Below, one piece after another: positions 56,969 through 64,000 of a stretch of 64,000 nucleotides of DNA; the stretch's first letter is position 1, and each line of letters opens with the position of its first letter. The DNA is from Brachybacterium subflavum. GTDB lineage: Bacteria; Actinomycetota; Actinomycetes; Actinomycetales; Dermabacteraceae. The DNA is taken from the NCBI RefSeq assembly GCF_009299795.1, contig NZ_VIGP01000001.1, positions 62,001 to 126,000 on the forward strand, in the 5' to 3' direction. Made by a program: the position numbers and the translations under genes. The notes under the pieces were generated by a model. The model made no database searches, was not told the origin of the DNA, and saw only the letters and a program-made list of their open reading frames with translations.

Positions 56969-56992
56969 TTTCGCAAGCCCTGTGTTGCGAAA
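56969..56992 (+). promoter_or_regulatory. Inverted repeat upstream of the aldo/keto reductase
   Basis: TTTCGCAA and TTGCGAAA, perfect 8-base arms with an 8-base spacer, 76 bases before the start. Different from the LacI sites of the locus, so probably bound by another regulator. The 298-bp gap 56770-57067 holds this site, the terminator and no gene. Confidence 0.6.
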
Positions 56993-57067
56993 AGTTCCGC
57001 GGGGTGGCCGGGGTTCGTCAGATGGACGCCTCGACCGCGCTCTCACCTGCGGCGTTACCCTTCAGGT

Positions 57068-57970
57068 ATGACAGCGATCACGCGCCGCATCGGCTCCCTC
57101 TCCGTCTCGGCCCTCGGGTACGGGGCGATGCCCCTGTCCTACGGCCGCCAGAACCCGCCCACCCATGACGAGGCGATCGCGACGATCCATGCGGCGCTCG
57201 ACGCCGGGATCACGCTCATCGACACCGCGGACATGTACGCCCCCAGCTGGGACACGATGGGGCACAACGAGAAGCTCGTCGCCGAGGGCGTGCGCACCTG
57301 GTCCGGCGACGCGAGCCGGGTCGTGATCGCCTCCAAGGGCGGCATCGTGCGCGGCCCGGGCAAGGATGGCGAGGAGGAGTCCAAGGGCAGGGACGGCTCG
57401 CTCGCCTATCTGCGCTCGGCCCTCGAGAAGACGCTGACGAACCTCGGCCAGGACTCGGTGGACCTCTACTACTGGCACCGGCCCGACCGCTCCATCCGCT
57501 ACGCGGAGGGCGTCGAGGCCCTCGCGACCCTGCAGCAGGAGGGGCTGATCCGCGAGGTCGGCATCTCCAACGCGAACGTCGAGGAGATCGACGTGGCGCT
57601 CGAGGTGCTCGGCGAAGGCCGCCTCGCGGCGGTGCAGAACCAGTTCAGCCCGACCTTCTTCCACACGAGCCTCGGCGAGCTGCGCCATTCCCGCGAGATC
57701 GGTGCCGCGTTCGTGCCCTGGGGTCCGCTGGGCGGTGCCGGCGGCGGCGCGGCGGCCGTGGGCGAGAGGTTCCCGCAGATCGCGCGTGCGGCCGCGGCGC
57801 ACGGGGTGAGCCCGCAGCGGGTGGTCCTCGCCTGGGAGCTGAGCCTGGGTCCGCACGTGGTGCCGATCCCCGGCGCGGCCCGCCCCGCCTCGATCATCGA
57901 CTCGGCGCAGGCGCCGTCCCTGCAGCTGACGACGGCCGAGGTCGAGGATCTGAACTCGATCCTGGGGTGA
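57068..57970 (+). CDS. Aldo/keto reductase
   Basis: A protein of 300 residues. Start LGYGAMPLSYGRQ, then the AKR tetrad: Asp52 and Tyr57 in LIDTADMY, Lys90 in VIASKGG and His137 in LYYWHRPD. The NADPH site is in the C-terminal VVPIPGAARPASIIDSAQ. Close to the AKR subgroup of actinobacterial sugar or aldehyde reductases. It has its own promoter with a distinct palindrome, so its tie to the GH172 regulon is only by position. Confidence 0.92.
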   Translation: MTAITRRIGSLSVSALGYGAMPLSYGRQNPPTHDEAIATIHAALDAGITLIDTADMYAPSWDTMGHNEKLVAEGVRTWSGDASRVVIASKGGIVRGPGKDGEEESKGRDGSLAYLRSALEKTLTNLGQDSVDLYYWHRPDRSIRYAEGVEALATLQQEGLIREVGISNANVEEIDVALEVLGEGRLAAVQNQFSPTFFHTSLGELRHSREIGAAFVPWGPLGGAGGGAAAVGERFPQIARAAAAHGVSPQRVVLAWELSLGPHVVPIPGAARPASIIDSAQAPSLQLTTAEVEDLNSILG

Positions 57971-57991
57971 GCGCGGGCCGCGCCTCCCGCC

Positions 57992-60412
57992 TCACCGCGC
58001 GGCCCAGAAGTACAGCTCGTGCTGCCCGCCTCCGATCCGTGTGGTGAAGCTCCGGGCGTGCGCGGATCCGGCGTCGCCCTTCCCGTGGTGCGAAGGGCGC
58101 TCGCGCTCGAGGCGCACGCGGGAGGAGCGGCCGGTGCGCGGATCGATGCGGCGCAGGTGAGCACCCCGCGGCGGCGCCACCTCCACGCGGATCTCCTGGG
58201 CGGTCTGCCAGTGCTGGCCGTCGTCGATGCGGGTGCGCTTCATCGTGCTCGGCAGCTGCGCATTTGCGATGAGGCCGTTGACCAGCATGAACGCGCTCGA
58301 CGGGGCGCTCGTGAACACCCTGTCGAGCTCATGGGCCGTGAGGCCCTCGAGCGGTGAGAACAGCCCGAGCACGACGTCCCCGGGCAGTCCGTCGTTCGCG
58401 GTCCCGACGTTCGTCGCGTGCACGTCCGTGATGCCGTGCGCGGAGAGCTCGTCCGCGGAATCGTCGACCGACGCCATGCGGAAGCCGGTCGGAGCCGTCC
58501 CTGCGGTCTCCGCCTCGTCCTCCAGGTGCCGTCCCGGGGCGATCGCCAGGTGGTCGTGGTCCAGCGCGGTGAGGAACGGGCTGAGGCCGCGGACGCCGGC
58601 GAGGATCTCGGCCATCTCCCAGTAGGAGCGCAGCGGGGCGCCGTCGACGTCGAACAGGGGACTGCCGTCGAAGCGGTTGATCTCCATCCGGAACAGCGAC
58701 AGCCACTTCATCCCGCTCGCCAGGGAGAGGCTGGTGACCAGGGACTTCTGGGACTGTGAGCCGTTGTGGTCGAAGGTGTCGAGGTACTGGCCGAACAGGA
58801 TCGGCTCGCTGCCGTCACCGGTCAGGCCCTCGAGGGCGGCCTGGCGCTGGGTCTGCCAGATGCCCGTGGAGAGGATGGAGCGCACTGCCTCATGCGCTTC
58901 GGGCCCGCCGCTCCCGAACGCGCCGCCGCCCTGCCAGTAGTAGCGGTCGAAGCTCAGCAGGTCGGGCTGCGCGGTGCGCACGTAGTGGCGCATGTTCTCC
59001 AGCTCGTTCCAGGCGGAGCCGTCGTACTGGTTGGCGTGGGTGATCGCTTGCGGATAGGCGTCGCGGGAGAACGCGTACCAGCGGGCGAAGGCGTCCACCT
59101 CGGAGCTCGAGTAGCCGCCCTCGTCGCCGTACTGGGCGTCGATGAATCGCGAGGCATAGGGCTCCAGCGCCTCGGGGAGGTACTCATGCGGGTCTCCGGC
59201 CTCCTCGACGCCGTTGCTCCCGCCGGGCGCCTTCGCGATCCCCCAGGTGGCCTTCGGGTGGGAGGCGAAGAAGTCCAGGTTGCGGAACGGCGGATCGTAG
59301 AACTGCGCGGTGGGCTGCGCGAGGTCGTCGTACTCCCCGGGGTCCAGGGACCCCGCGGCGTAGCCGTCGGACGGGGACCACATGCCGACGACGATCCCGT
59401 GGTGCCGGGCGAGCTCCTGGGCTCGGGTCACGTGCGTGCCGCGCGGCACGAAGGCATGGTCCTGCGTGCCGTCCGCCGGGGCGCGGCGACGGGCGGGAGG
59501 ACGTGTGCCGCGGGGCAGGGCGAAGACCTGCATCTCCTCGACGCCGAAGTCGTCGTCGAGGTCCTCGTCCATGGCGAGCAGGGTGATGCGGATGTAGCGG
59601 GAGTCGTAGTAGTCGCTGAGCTCCCAGTACAGGATGTCCTGGTCCTGGCGCAGTGTCGCGTGCTCGGCGGCTCGCGTGAAGTCCTCGCCGTCGACCGAGA
59701 CGTCGATCGCGACATAGGTCTTCCACTCGTCGGGGTACCACGTCTTCTCGGGGGTGCGGACATGGCCCGCGATCCGGCCGACGCACCTCACCGTGCCGAG
59801 GTCCAGCGTGAAGGAGGTGACGCCCTTCTCGTCGCTGTCCCCGGCGACGAGCGGCCCCGCGGGATGCCAGGACGTGCCGCGGTCGCCGTCGCAGATCGCG
59901 GAGAGAGGGTGGTCCTCCGTCTCGCCGACCGGTGAGGTGGCGGTGACGCCGGTGACGAGCTCGCGCCCGCGGTGGTCGGTGTCGCGTCGGGTCACGACCA
60001 CGGTGAAGTGCTGGGTCGTCCTCCCTGCGGTGACCGTGATCCGGATGCGGTTCTTCCCCGTGGAGAGCGGGACGCTCACGCGGTCGTGCTGATCCGGGTC
60101 GGGGGCTGCGCCGTTGACCGTGGCCTTCGCGCCCCCGCGGGTGATGGGGCGGATCGTGAGGGTCTCGAGGCTGCGGTACGCCGTGGCCGTGTAGTGGTGG
60201 ACATCCGGGGAGAAGGCAGGGGTGATCCGCCCGACCTGGTCGAGGATCAGGTCCGCCAGTCCGGACTCCGGAGGCTCGCGCACCGTGTCCGCTCGGGCCG
60301 ACGGAGGGTTCGTGAAGGCGGCGGCGCCGGAGACGGCGCCCGCGGCGGCGGTGCCGGTGAGCACCGTGCGTCGACGGATCGAGGGGGTGGAGTGGTCAGG
60401 GGATCGGGTCAC
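57992..60412 (-). CDS. Large secreted discoidin/cadherin-like domain protein, possible glycosidase
   Basis: A protein of 806 residues from a GTG with GAAGGAGCAGGA before it. Twin-arginine-type signal IRRRTVLTGTAAAGAVSGAA. Residues about 55-145 form a cadherin-like beta sandwich (FSPDVHHYTATAYRSLETLT, then GKNRIRITVTA). Residues 150-290 form an F5/8 type C (discoidin, CBM32-like) domain (CDGDRGTSWHPAGPL, GTVRCVGRIAGHVRTPE, YWELSDYYDSRYIRITLLAM). Then about 370 residues, with FDRYYWQGGGAFGSGGPEAH and SGMKWLSLFRMEINRFDG, that look like a TIM-barrel glycosidase, but I cannot assign a family. Probably binds and cleaves an extracellular glycan. Upstream gap to 60683 holds no gene. Confidence 0.8.
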   Translation of the reverse strand: MTRSPDHSTPSIRRRTVLTGTAAAGAVSGAAAFTNPPSARADTVREPPESGLADLILDQVGRITPAFSPDVHHYTATAYRSLETLTIRPITRGGAKATVNGAAPDPDQHDRVSVPLSTGKNRIRITVTAGRTTQHFTVVVTRRDTDHRGRELVTGVTATSPVGETEDHPLSAICDGDRGTSWHPAGPLVAGDSDEKGVTSFTLDLGTVRCVGRIAGHVRTPEKTWYPDEWKTYVAIDVSVDGEDFTRAAEHATLRQDQDILYWELSDYYDSRYIRITLLAMDEDLDDDFGVEEMQVFALPRGTRPPARRRAPADGTQDHAFVPRGTHVTRAQELARHHGIVVGMWSPSDGYAAGSLDPGEYDDLAQPTAQFYDPPFRNLDFFASHPKATWGIAKAPGGSNGVEEAGDPHEYLPEALEPYASRFIDAQYGDEGGYSSSEVDAFARWYAFSRDAYPQAITHANQYDGSAWNELENMRHYVRTAQPDLLSFDRYYWQGGGAFGSGGPEAHEAVRSILSTGIWQTQRQAALEGLTGDGSEPILFGQYLDTFDHNGSQSQKSLVTSLSLASGMKWLSLFRMEINRFDGSPLFDVDGAPLRSYWEMAEILAGVRGLSPFLTALDHDHLAIAPGRHLEDEAETAGTAPTGFRMASVDDSADELSAHGITDVHATNVGTANDGLPGDVVLGLFSPLEGLTAHELDRVFTSAPSSAFMLVNGLIANAQLPSTMKRTRIDDGQHWQTAQEIRVEVAPPRGAHLRRIDPRTGRSSRVRLERERPSHHGKGDAGSAHARSFTTRIGGGQHELYFWAAR

Positions 60413-60683
60413 GTCCTGCTCCTTCGCGGGATGGGGCCGTGCGCGGGGTGGGGTCCGCGTCGTGGATCGATCGCTGAGAGATGCTCAGGGTCAGGCCCGC
60501 ACCCGTAAGAACCTACCTTTGCTGCTCCCGGTGCGGGGGAGTTCCCGAGAATCTCGGCAGGGGTGCAGTTCGAACGCAGGTGAGTGAGGGGTGCGGGGTT
60601 GTGCCCGGTGCAGAGATCGGGTGATTCGTCGGCCTCGGGTGTCCCCGTTGTTCGGAGTCGCCGAGCTGCGCGGCCCAGCTGCG

Positions 60684-61340
60684 TCAGCTCGCGCGGATGA
60701 CGCGATCGGCGCGGGCGCGCGTCGCGGCGACCAGGCGCGCATTGGCCTCGTCGGGACCGAGCGACCAGGCGCGCGCGGCCTCCGGGGACTTCCCGAAGGT
60801 CTCGTGGCGGGCGATCAGCCGCTCGTGGCGCACGTCCTCGTCGACCTCGATGAACCAGCAGGCGTCGAGCATCGCGCCCACGGGGGCGAAGGGGCCCTGG
60901 TCGATCAGCAGGTAGTTGCCCTCGGTGATCACGAGCGGGATATCCCCGGGCACCTCGATCGCTCCGGCGAGGGGCTGCTCGAGGTCCCGTGCGAACATCG
61001 GCGCCCACACCGGCGGATCCTCGGGCCGGGCGGTCCGCAGGCGCTGCAGCAGGGCGACGTATCCCGCGGCGTCGAAGGTGTCCGGAGCGCCCTTGCGGTC
61101 CAGCCTGCCCAGGCGCTCGAGGGCGACGTCGGCCAGGTGGAACCCGTCCATCGGGACCACCACGCAGCTGCCCGCGGGCAGCGCCTGCTCGAGCAGCGCC
61201 GTGAGCGTGCTCTTGCCGGCGCCCGGCGCGCCCGCGATGCCGAGCAGGCGGCGACCGCCGCTGCGCCGGGCCTCGTCGAGGAGAACGCGTGCGGCCTGCA
61301 CCGCCTGCGCTTCCGGGGTGTTCGGTGCGCGCTCAGGCAT
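60684..61340 (-). CDS. Nucleoside/nucleotide kinase family P-loop protein
   Basis: A protein of 218 residues. P-loop LGIAGAPGAGKSTLTALLEQ, then VVVPMDGFHLADVALERLGR with the Walker-B-like Asp, and the lid/adenine region DVRHERLIARHETFGKSPEA. This is the uridine-kinase/pantothenate-kinase-like group (FrcK/YggC-like) in which DGFH binds substrate. The substrate is unknown; fructose or pantothenate-like compounds are family options. Its ATG lies eight bases inside the end of the helicase gene, so the two are co-translated. Confidence 0.87.
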   Translation of the reverse strand: MPERAPNTPEAQAVQAARVLLDEARRSGGRRLLGIAGAPGAGKSTLTALLEQALPAGSCVVVPMDGFHLADVALERLGRLDRKGAPDTFDAAGYVALLQRLRTARPEDPPVWAPMFARDLEQPLAGAIEVPGDIPLVITEGNYLLIDQGPFAPVGAMLDACWFIEVDEDVRHERLIARHETFGKSPEAARAWSLGPDEANARLVAATRARADRVIRAS

Positions 61341-64000
61341 CCGCGCCGCCCTGCCCGGCGCCGGAACCGGAGACCGAGCGTGAGCCGGTGCGGGAGCCAG
61401 AACCGGAGCCGACTGCGGCGGGCTGCCCGTGCAGCTCGACCTCGAGGACCTCGCCGCGCAGCGGCAGGTGGATGAGGATCCGCGCCGGCGCACCGCCCGT
61501 GGCCTCCAGGGCCGCCGCGTACGTCGCCATCTGCCCCAGGTAGTGCTCGCGCACGTGGCAGACGGGGTCGGAACCCGGGTAGGTCTTGTGGTCCACGAGC
61601 ACGCGGGAGCCGTCGGGCAGGGCCAGCAGGGCGTCGATCCAGCCCTCCATGACCTGCTCCTCCTCGTTCCACCAGGCGATCGGCTGCTCGGTGAGCACGC
61701 GCGCGCCGGGGAACTCGGCGGCGAGGAACTCCTGCCAGGCACGGCCGGCGGCGAGCAGCGTCTCGGCGCCGACGGCGCGGGAGACCGCCCAGCGCTCGAC
61801 GAGCCGCAGCGCCGCCTGCTCCTGCAGCGCGGGCGCGAGCTGCGCGAGCGGCAGTGCGAGGAAGGCATGCACCGCCTCGCCCACGCGGTTCCAATCCCGG
61901 CCGCCGCCGCTGACCAGGGCGGGACCGATGCTCCGCGGCGCGTGCACGGTGCCCAGCGCATCGTCGGAGGCGACGCCCGAGGCCTGGAAGCGGGCCGCCG
62001 TGCCCGGGCCGCGGTGCTCGTCCGCGGTGCGGGGGCCGAGCGGCAGGTCGGTCATGGCCAGCGGGCTGCGAAGGCCACGGCGGGTGGCAGGGTCTGCGGC
62101 CTCCCCGGCCTCCCCGGCCCCGTCGATCGCCGTGGTGCGCACTCGCGCGGGCAGATCGCCGTGGCCGGAGACGTGGATGACCTCGGTCCCGTCCTGCCAG
62201 GAGAGCAGGGGCGCCTCGCCTTCGACGAGCGCGTCGAGAGCCGACCCGGTGCCGTCGCCGCTGAGCACGGTGACATCGGCCGCGCGGGTGAGCGCCACGT
62301 ACTGCAGACGCCCCGCCTCCTCGCGCTCCTTGCGGGCGGCGCGCCGAGGATGCTCGGCCTCGGCGAGCTTCTCCTGCAGGGGCGCGTAGCTGTCGAGCAC
62401 GCGCGGCCAGTAGCGCAGGGAGCGGCCGTCCAGGGGGCGCAGCACGTCGAGGTCCGCGGCGGGCACCACGAACACGCCGCCGGTGTGGGCGCGCTCGGTC
62501 GCCTTCGCCGGGAGCATCACGACCACGCGCGACCACTCGAGTCCCTTCGCGCCGTGGATCGTGCCCACCCACACGGTGTCGGGGATTCCGGTGAGGTCGG
62601 GGCCCGCCGCTGTCTCGTCGAGCACGGCACGCAGCCCCGTGAGGGTGGTGGGCACCGAGGCCGAGCGCGCCTGGTCGGCGTAGTCGGCCGCGAGACGGCG
62701 CAGAGCGTCCAGGGTGCGCAGGCGCTGCTCGGGCAGGGGCCAGGAGCGCAGCCGCTCGGGAAGGTCGAGGGCGTCGATGACGGCGGCGATCATCTCCACG
62801 GGGCTGAGGCCGATGCACTCCTCCCGCAGTGCGCGCAGTCCGGCGAGGGAATCGTCCTCCCACCAGGACTGCAGCACCTCCCGCCGCCCGTCGCGATCCT
62901 GCGGTGCAGTGAGGTCCCGGAACCAGCTCGCGTTCGCGCCGTGGTCCGGCAGCAGGTCCACGAGCTCGGTGAGCGCGAGGGAATCGGAGACGTCGAGGGT
63001 GATCGCGAGCGCGGCCCGCACCAGGCGGCCTTCACGGGTGCCCAGGATCGGGCCGCCCTGCCCGGAGGCGGGGACACCGCGCAACTGGAGGGCGGAGACG
63101 ACCTCGGCGGCCTGCGCGTTGCTGCGCACCAGCACGGCCACGTCCCCGGGGCCGGCGCCGTCCTCGGCGAGCATGCGCACCACGCCGTCGGCGATGCCGG
63201 CGGCGTGCTCGGGGGCGCTCCTGTAGCGGTTGCTGAAGTCGGGGATCCAGGCCTCGATGCGGCCGTCGGTCCGGCCCTGCTCGGCCCGGCGCGCGGCCGC
63301 CTCGGGGGCCGCCGTGAGCACCACGCGCTCGCGCGGCAGATGGGGGAAGACCTGTGGGAAGACGGCGCTGACCAGCTCCAGGACCTGCTCCTGGGAGCGC
63401 CACGAGTGCTCGAGGTCGCGGATGGTCCCCTCGCCGAGGTCTGTCGTGCCCCCGCTCACCGTGTCGAGCACGCCGAGCATGAGGTCGGGGTCGGCGTCGC
63501 GGAACCCGTAGATGGCCTGCTTGGGGTCGCCCACCCAGATCAGGTCCTCAATCTGGCGGCCGAGCTCGAGGAACAGGGCCAGCTGGATGGGGGAGGTGTC
63601 CTGGAACTCGTCGACCGCGAGAAGGCGGAAGCGGGCGCCGATCGCGTAGCGGGCGCGCTCGCTCGTGCGCAGCAGGTGCAGGGCGAGCACCTCCTGGTCG
63701 ATGAAGTCCATCAGGGCGAGCTCGTTCTTGAACTGGGCGTAGGCCTCGAGCGAATCCGCGGCGGTGGTGACGACGAGCTCGATGAGAGCGCGGATGTCGC
63801 GCTGCAGGACGGGACTGGCCGGCAGCTCCTCGGCGATCTCGATGGCGAGGCCGACGAGGGCGGTGTCCACGTCCTTGCTGTACACGTACTTGCCGGTGCC
63901 ATCCGGGTCGCCGGCCTTGCCCGCGGCGACGCGAGCGAGCTTCGCCCAGGCCGACCACGGCGTGCGGGCGCCCTGGCCGAGGGTGCGGCGCAGCTGGTGC
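61333..64000 (-). CDS. UvrD/AddA-type helicase-nuclease, N-terminal part outside window
   Basis: The frame is open to the window edge, so the start and the Walker A motif lie beyond it; 888 residues are seen. Superfamily 1 helicase motifs: LLAVDEFQDTSPIQLALFLE (Walker B), WVGDPKQAIYGFRDADPDLM (motif III), VWVGTIHGAKGLEWSRVVVM (motif V) and YVALTRAADVTVL (motif VI). A C-terminal RecB-like nuclease has GWIDALLALPDGSRVLVDHK with the Asp and Asp-x-Lys residues. This is the AddA/RecB-type exonuclease subunit used in double-strand break repair; the AddB-like partner should lie just upstream, beyond the edge. The tail is Gly/Ser-rich. Confidence 0.93.
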   Translation of the reverse strand, partial: HQLRRTLGQGARTPWSAWAKLARVAAGKAGDPDGTGKYVYSKDVDTALVGLAIEIAEELPASPVLQRDIRALIELVVTTAADSLEAYAQFKNELALMDFIDQEVLALHLLRTSERARYAIGARFRLLAVDEFQDTSPIQLALFLELGRQIEDLIWVGDPKQAIYGFRDADPDLMLGVLDTVSGGTTDLGEGTIRDLEHSWRSQEQVLELVSAVFPQVFPHLPRERVVLTAAPEAAARRAEQGRTDGRIEAWIPDFSNRYRSAPEHAAGIADGVVRMLAEDGAGPGDVAVLVRSNAQAAEVVSALQLRGVPASGQGGPILGTREGRLVRAALAITLDVSDSLALTELVDLLPDHGANASWFRDLTAPQDRDGRREVLQSWWEDDSLAGLRALREECIGLSPVEMIAAVIDALDLPERLRSWPLPEQRLRTLDALRRLAADYADQARSASVPTTLTGLRAVLDETAAGPDLTGIPDTVWVGTIHGAKGLEWSRVVVMLPAKATERAHTGGVFVVPAADLDVLRPLDGRSLRYWPRVLDSYAPLQEKLAEAEHPRRAARKEREEAGRLQYVALTRAADVTVLSGDGTGSALDALVEGEAPLLSWQDGTEVIHVSGHGDLPARVRTTAIDGAGEAGEAADPATRRGLRSPLAMTDLPLGPRTADEHRGPGTAARFQASGVASDDALGTVHAPRSIGPALVSGGGRDWNRVGEAVHAFLALPLAQLAPALQEQAALRLVERWAVSRAVGAETLLAAGRAWQEFLAAEFPGARVLTEQPIAWWNEEEQVMEGWIDALLALPDGSRVLVDHKTYPGSDPVCHVREHYLGQMATYAAALEATGGAPARILIHLPLRGEVLEVELHGQPAAVGSGSGSRTGSRSVSGSGAGQGGADA

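Overview
The window is 64 kb of very GC-rich DNA with frequent GTG starts, short leaders with GGAGG-type ribosome binding sites, and many 1-4 base stop/start overlaps. It carries a MarP-type protease, a GAP (sulfolipid-addressing) protein, a cysteine-free set of ribosomal proteins under a Zur-like box, and four sugar importers that lack their own ATPase. Together these point to an actinobacterium of the order Micrococcales; Brachybacterium or another Dermabacteraceae is my best guess, made from memory and not from a search. I see no tRNA, rRNA, CRISPR array, prophage or insertion sequence.

Layout. 0-7 kb: end of an amidohydrolase, a flavin monooxygenase-like enzyme, a HicA-like-tailed protein, a phosphotransferase overlapping marP, and a low-complexity membrane protein. 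7-12 kb: a GIY-YIG nuclease gene of lower GC between two 55-bp direct repeats, one of which lies inside the adjacent response-regulator gene. Next come the response regulator, its histidine kinase with 72 perfect copies of a 9-bp repeat, and a GAP-family gene broken by an amber codon. 12-17.6 kb: a sugar importer, then an ABC exporter flanked by two copies of a 157-bp triple-hairpin repeat. 17.7-20.5 kb: the zinc-starvation cassette (rpmJ, rpmE2, rpsN, rpmG, rpmB, and divergently an Mrf/CobW-like protein).

20.5-41 kb: a sugar locus with a GH35 beta-galactosidase, a frameshifted sulfatase, an Lpl-type importer, a Gfo/Idh/MocA oxidoreductase, and a tight operon of SIS isomerase, ROK kinase, PfkB kinase and class II aldolase next to DeoR and LacI regulators. 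This looks like uptake and tagatose-type breakdown of sulfated galactose or galactosamine glycans (inference). An AbiEi/DUF559-like gene sits inside it between two copies of a 61-bp palindrome. Peptidase-type hydrolases and a TetR regulator follow.

41.7-58 kb: the most interesting locus. It encodes a secreted DUF4185 protein (the endo-D-arabinanase family GH183), two DUF2961 proteins (GH172, exo-D-arabinofuranosidase/alpha-fructofuranosidase), a beta-propeller glycosidase, two complete substrate-binding-protein/permease sets, a FucI-type isomerase (such enzymes convert D-arabinose to D-ribulose), a LacI regulator and an aldo/keto reductase. Near-identical 15-bp LacI-type operators lie in all four main promoter regions. 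I propose a D-arabinan (mycobacterial/corynebacterial cell-wall arabinan) utilisation regulon: secreted endo-enzyme, import of oligosaccharides, intracellular exo-trimming, isomerisation. Alpha-fructan is the main alternative substrate. 58-64 kb: a large secreted discoidin/cadherin-like protein, a nucleoside-kinase-like P-loop protein, and the C-terminal part of an AddA/UvrD-type helicase-nuclease that runs off the window.

Across the window, long stem-loops (19-31 bp arms, usually with at most one mismatch) repeatedly mark the 3' ends of genes, and the GACGGGGCC nonamer recurs as coding repeats.
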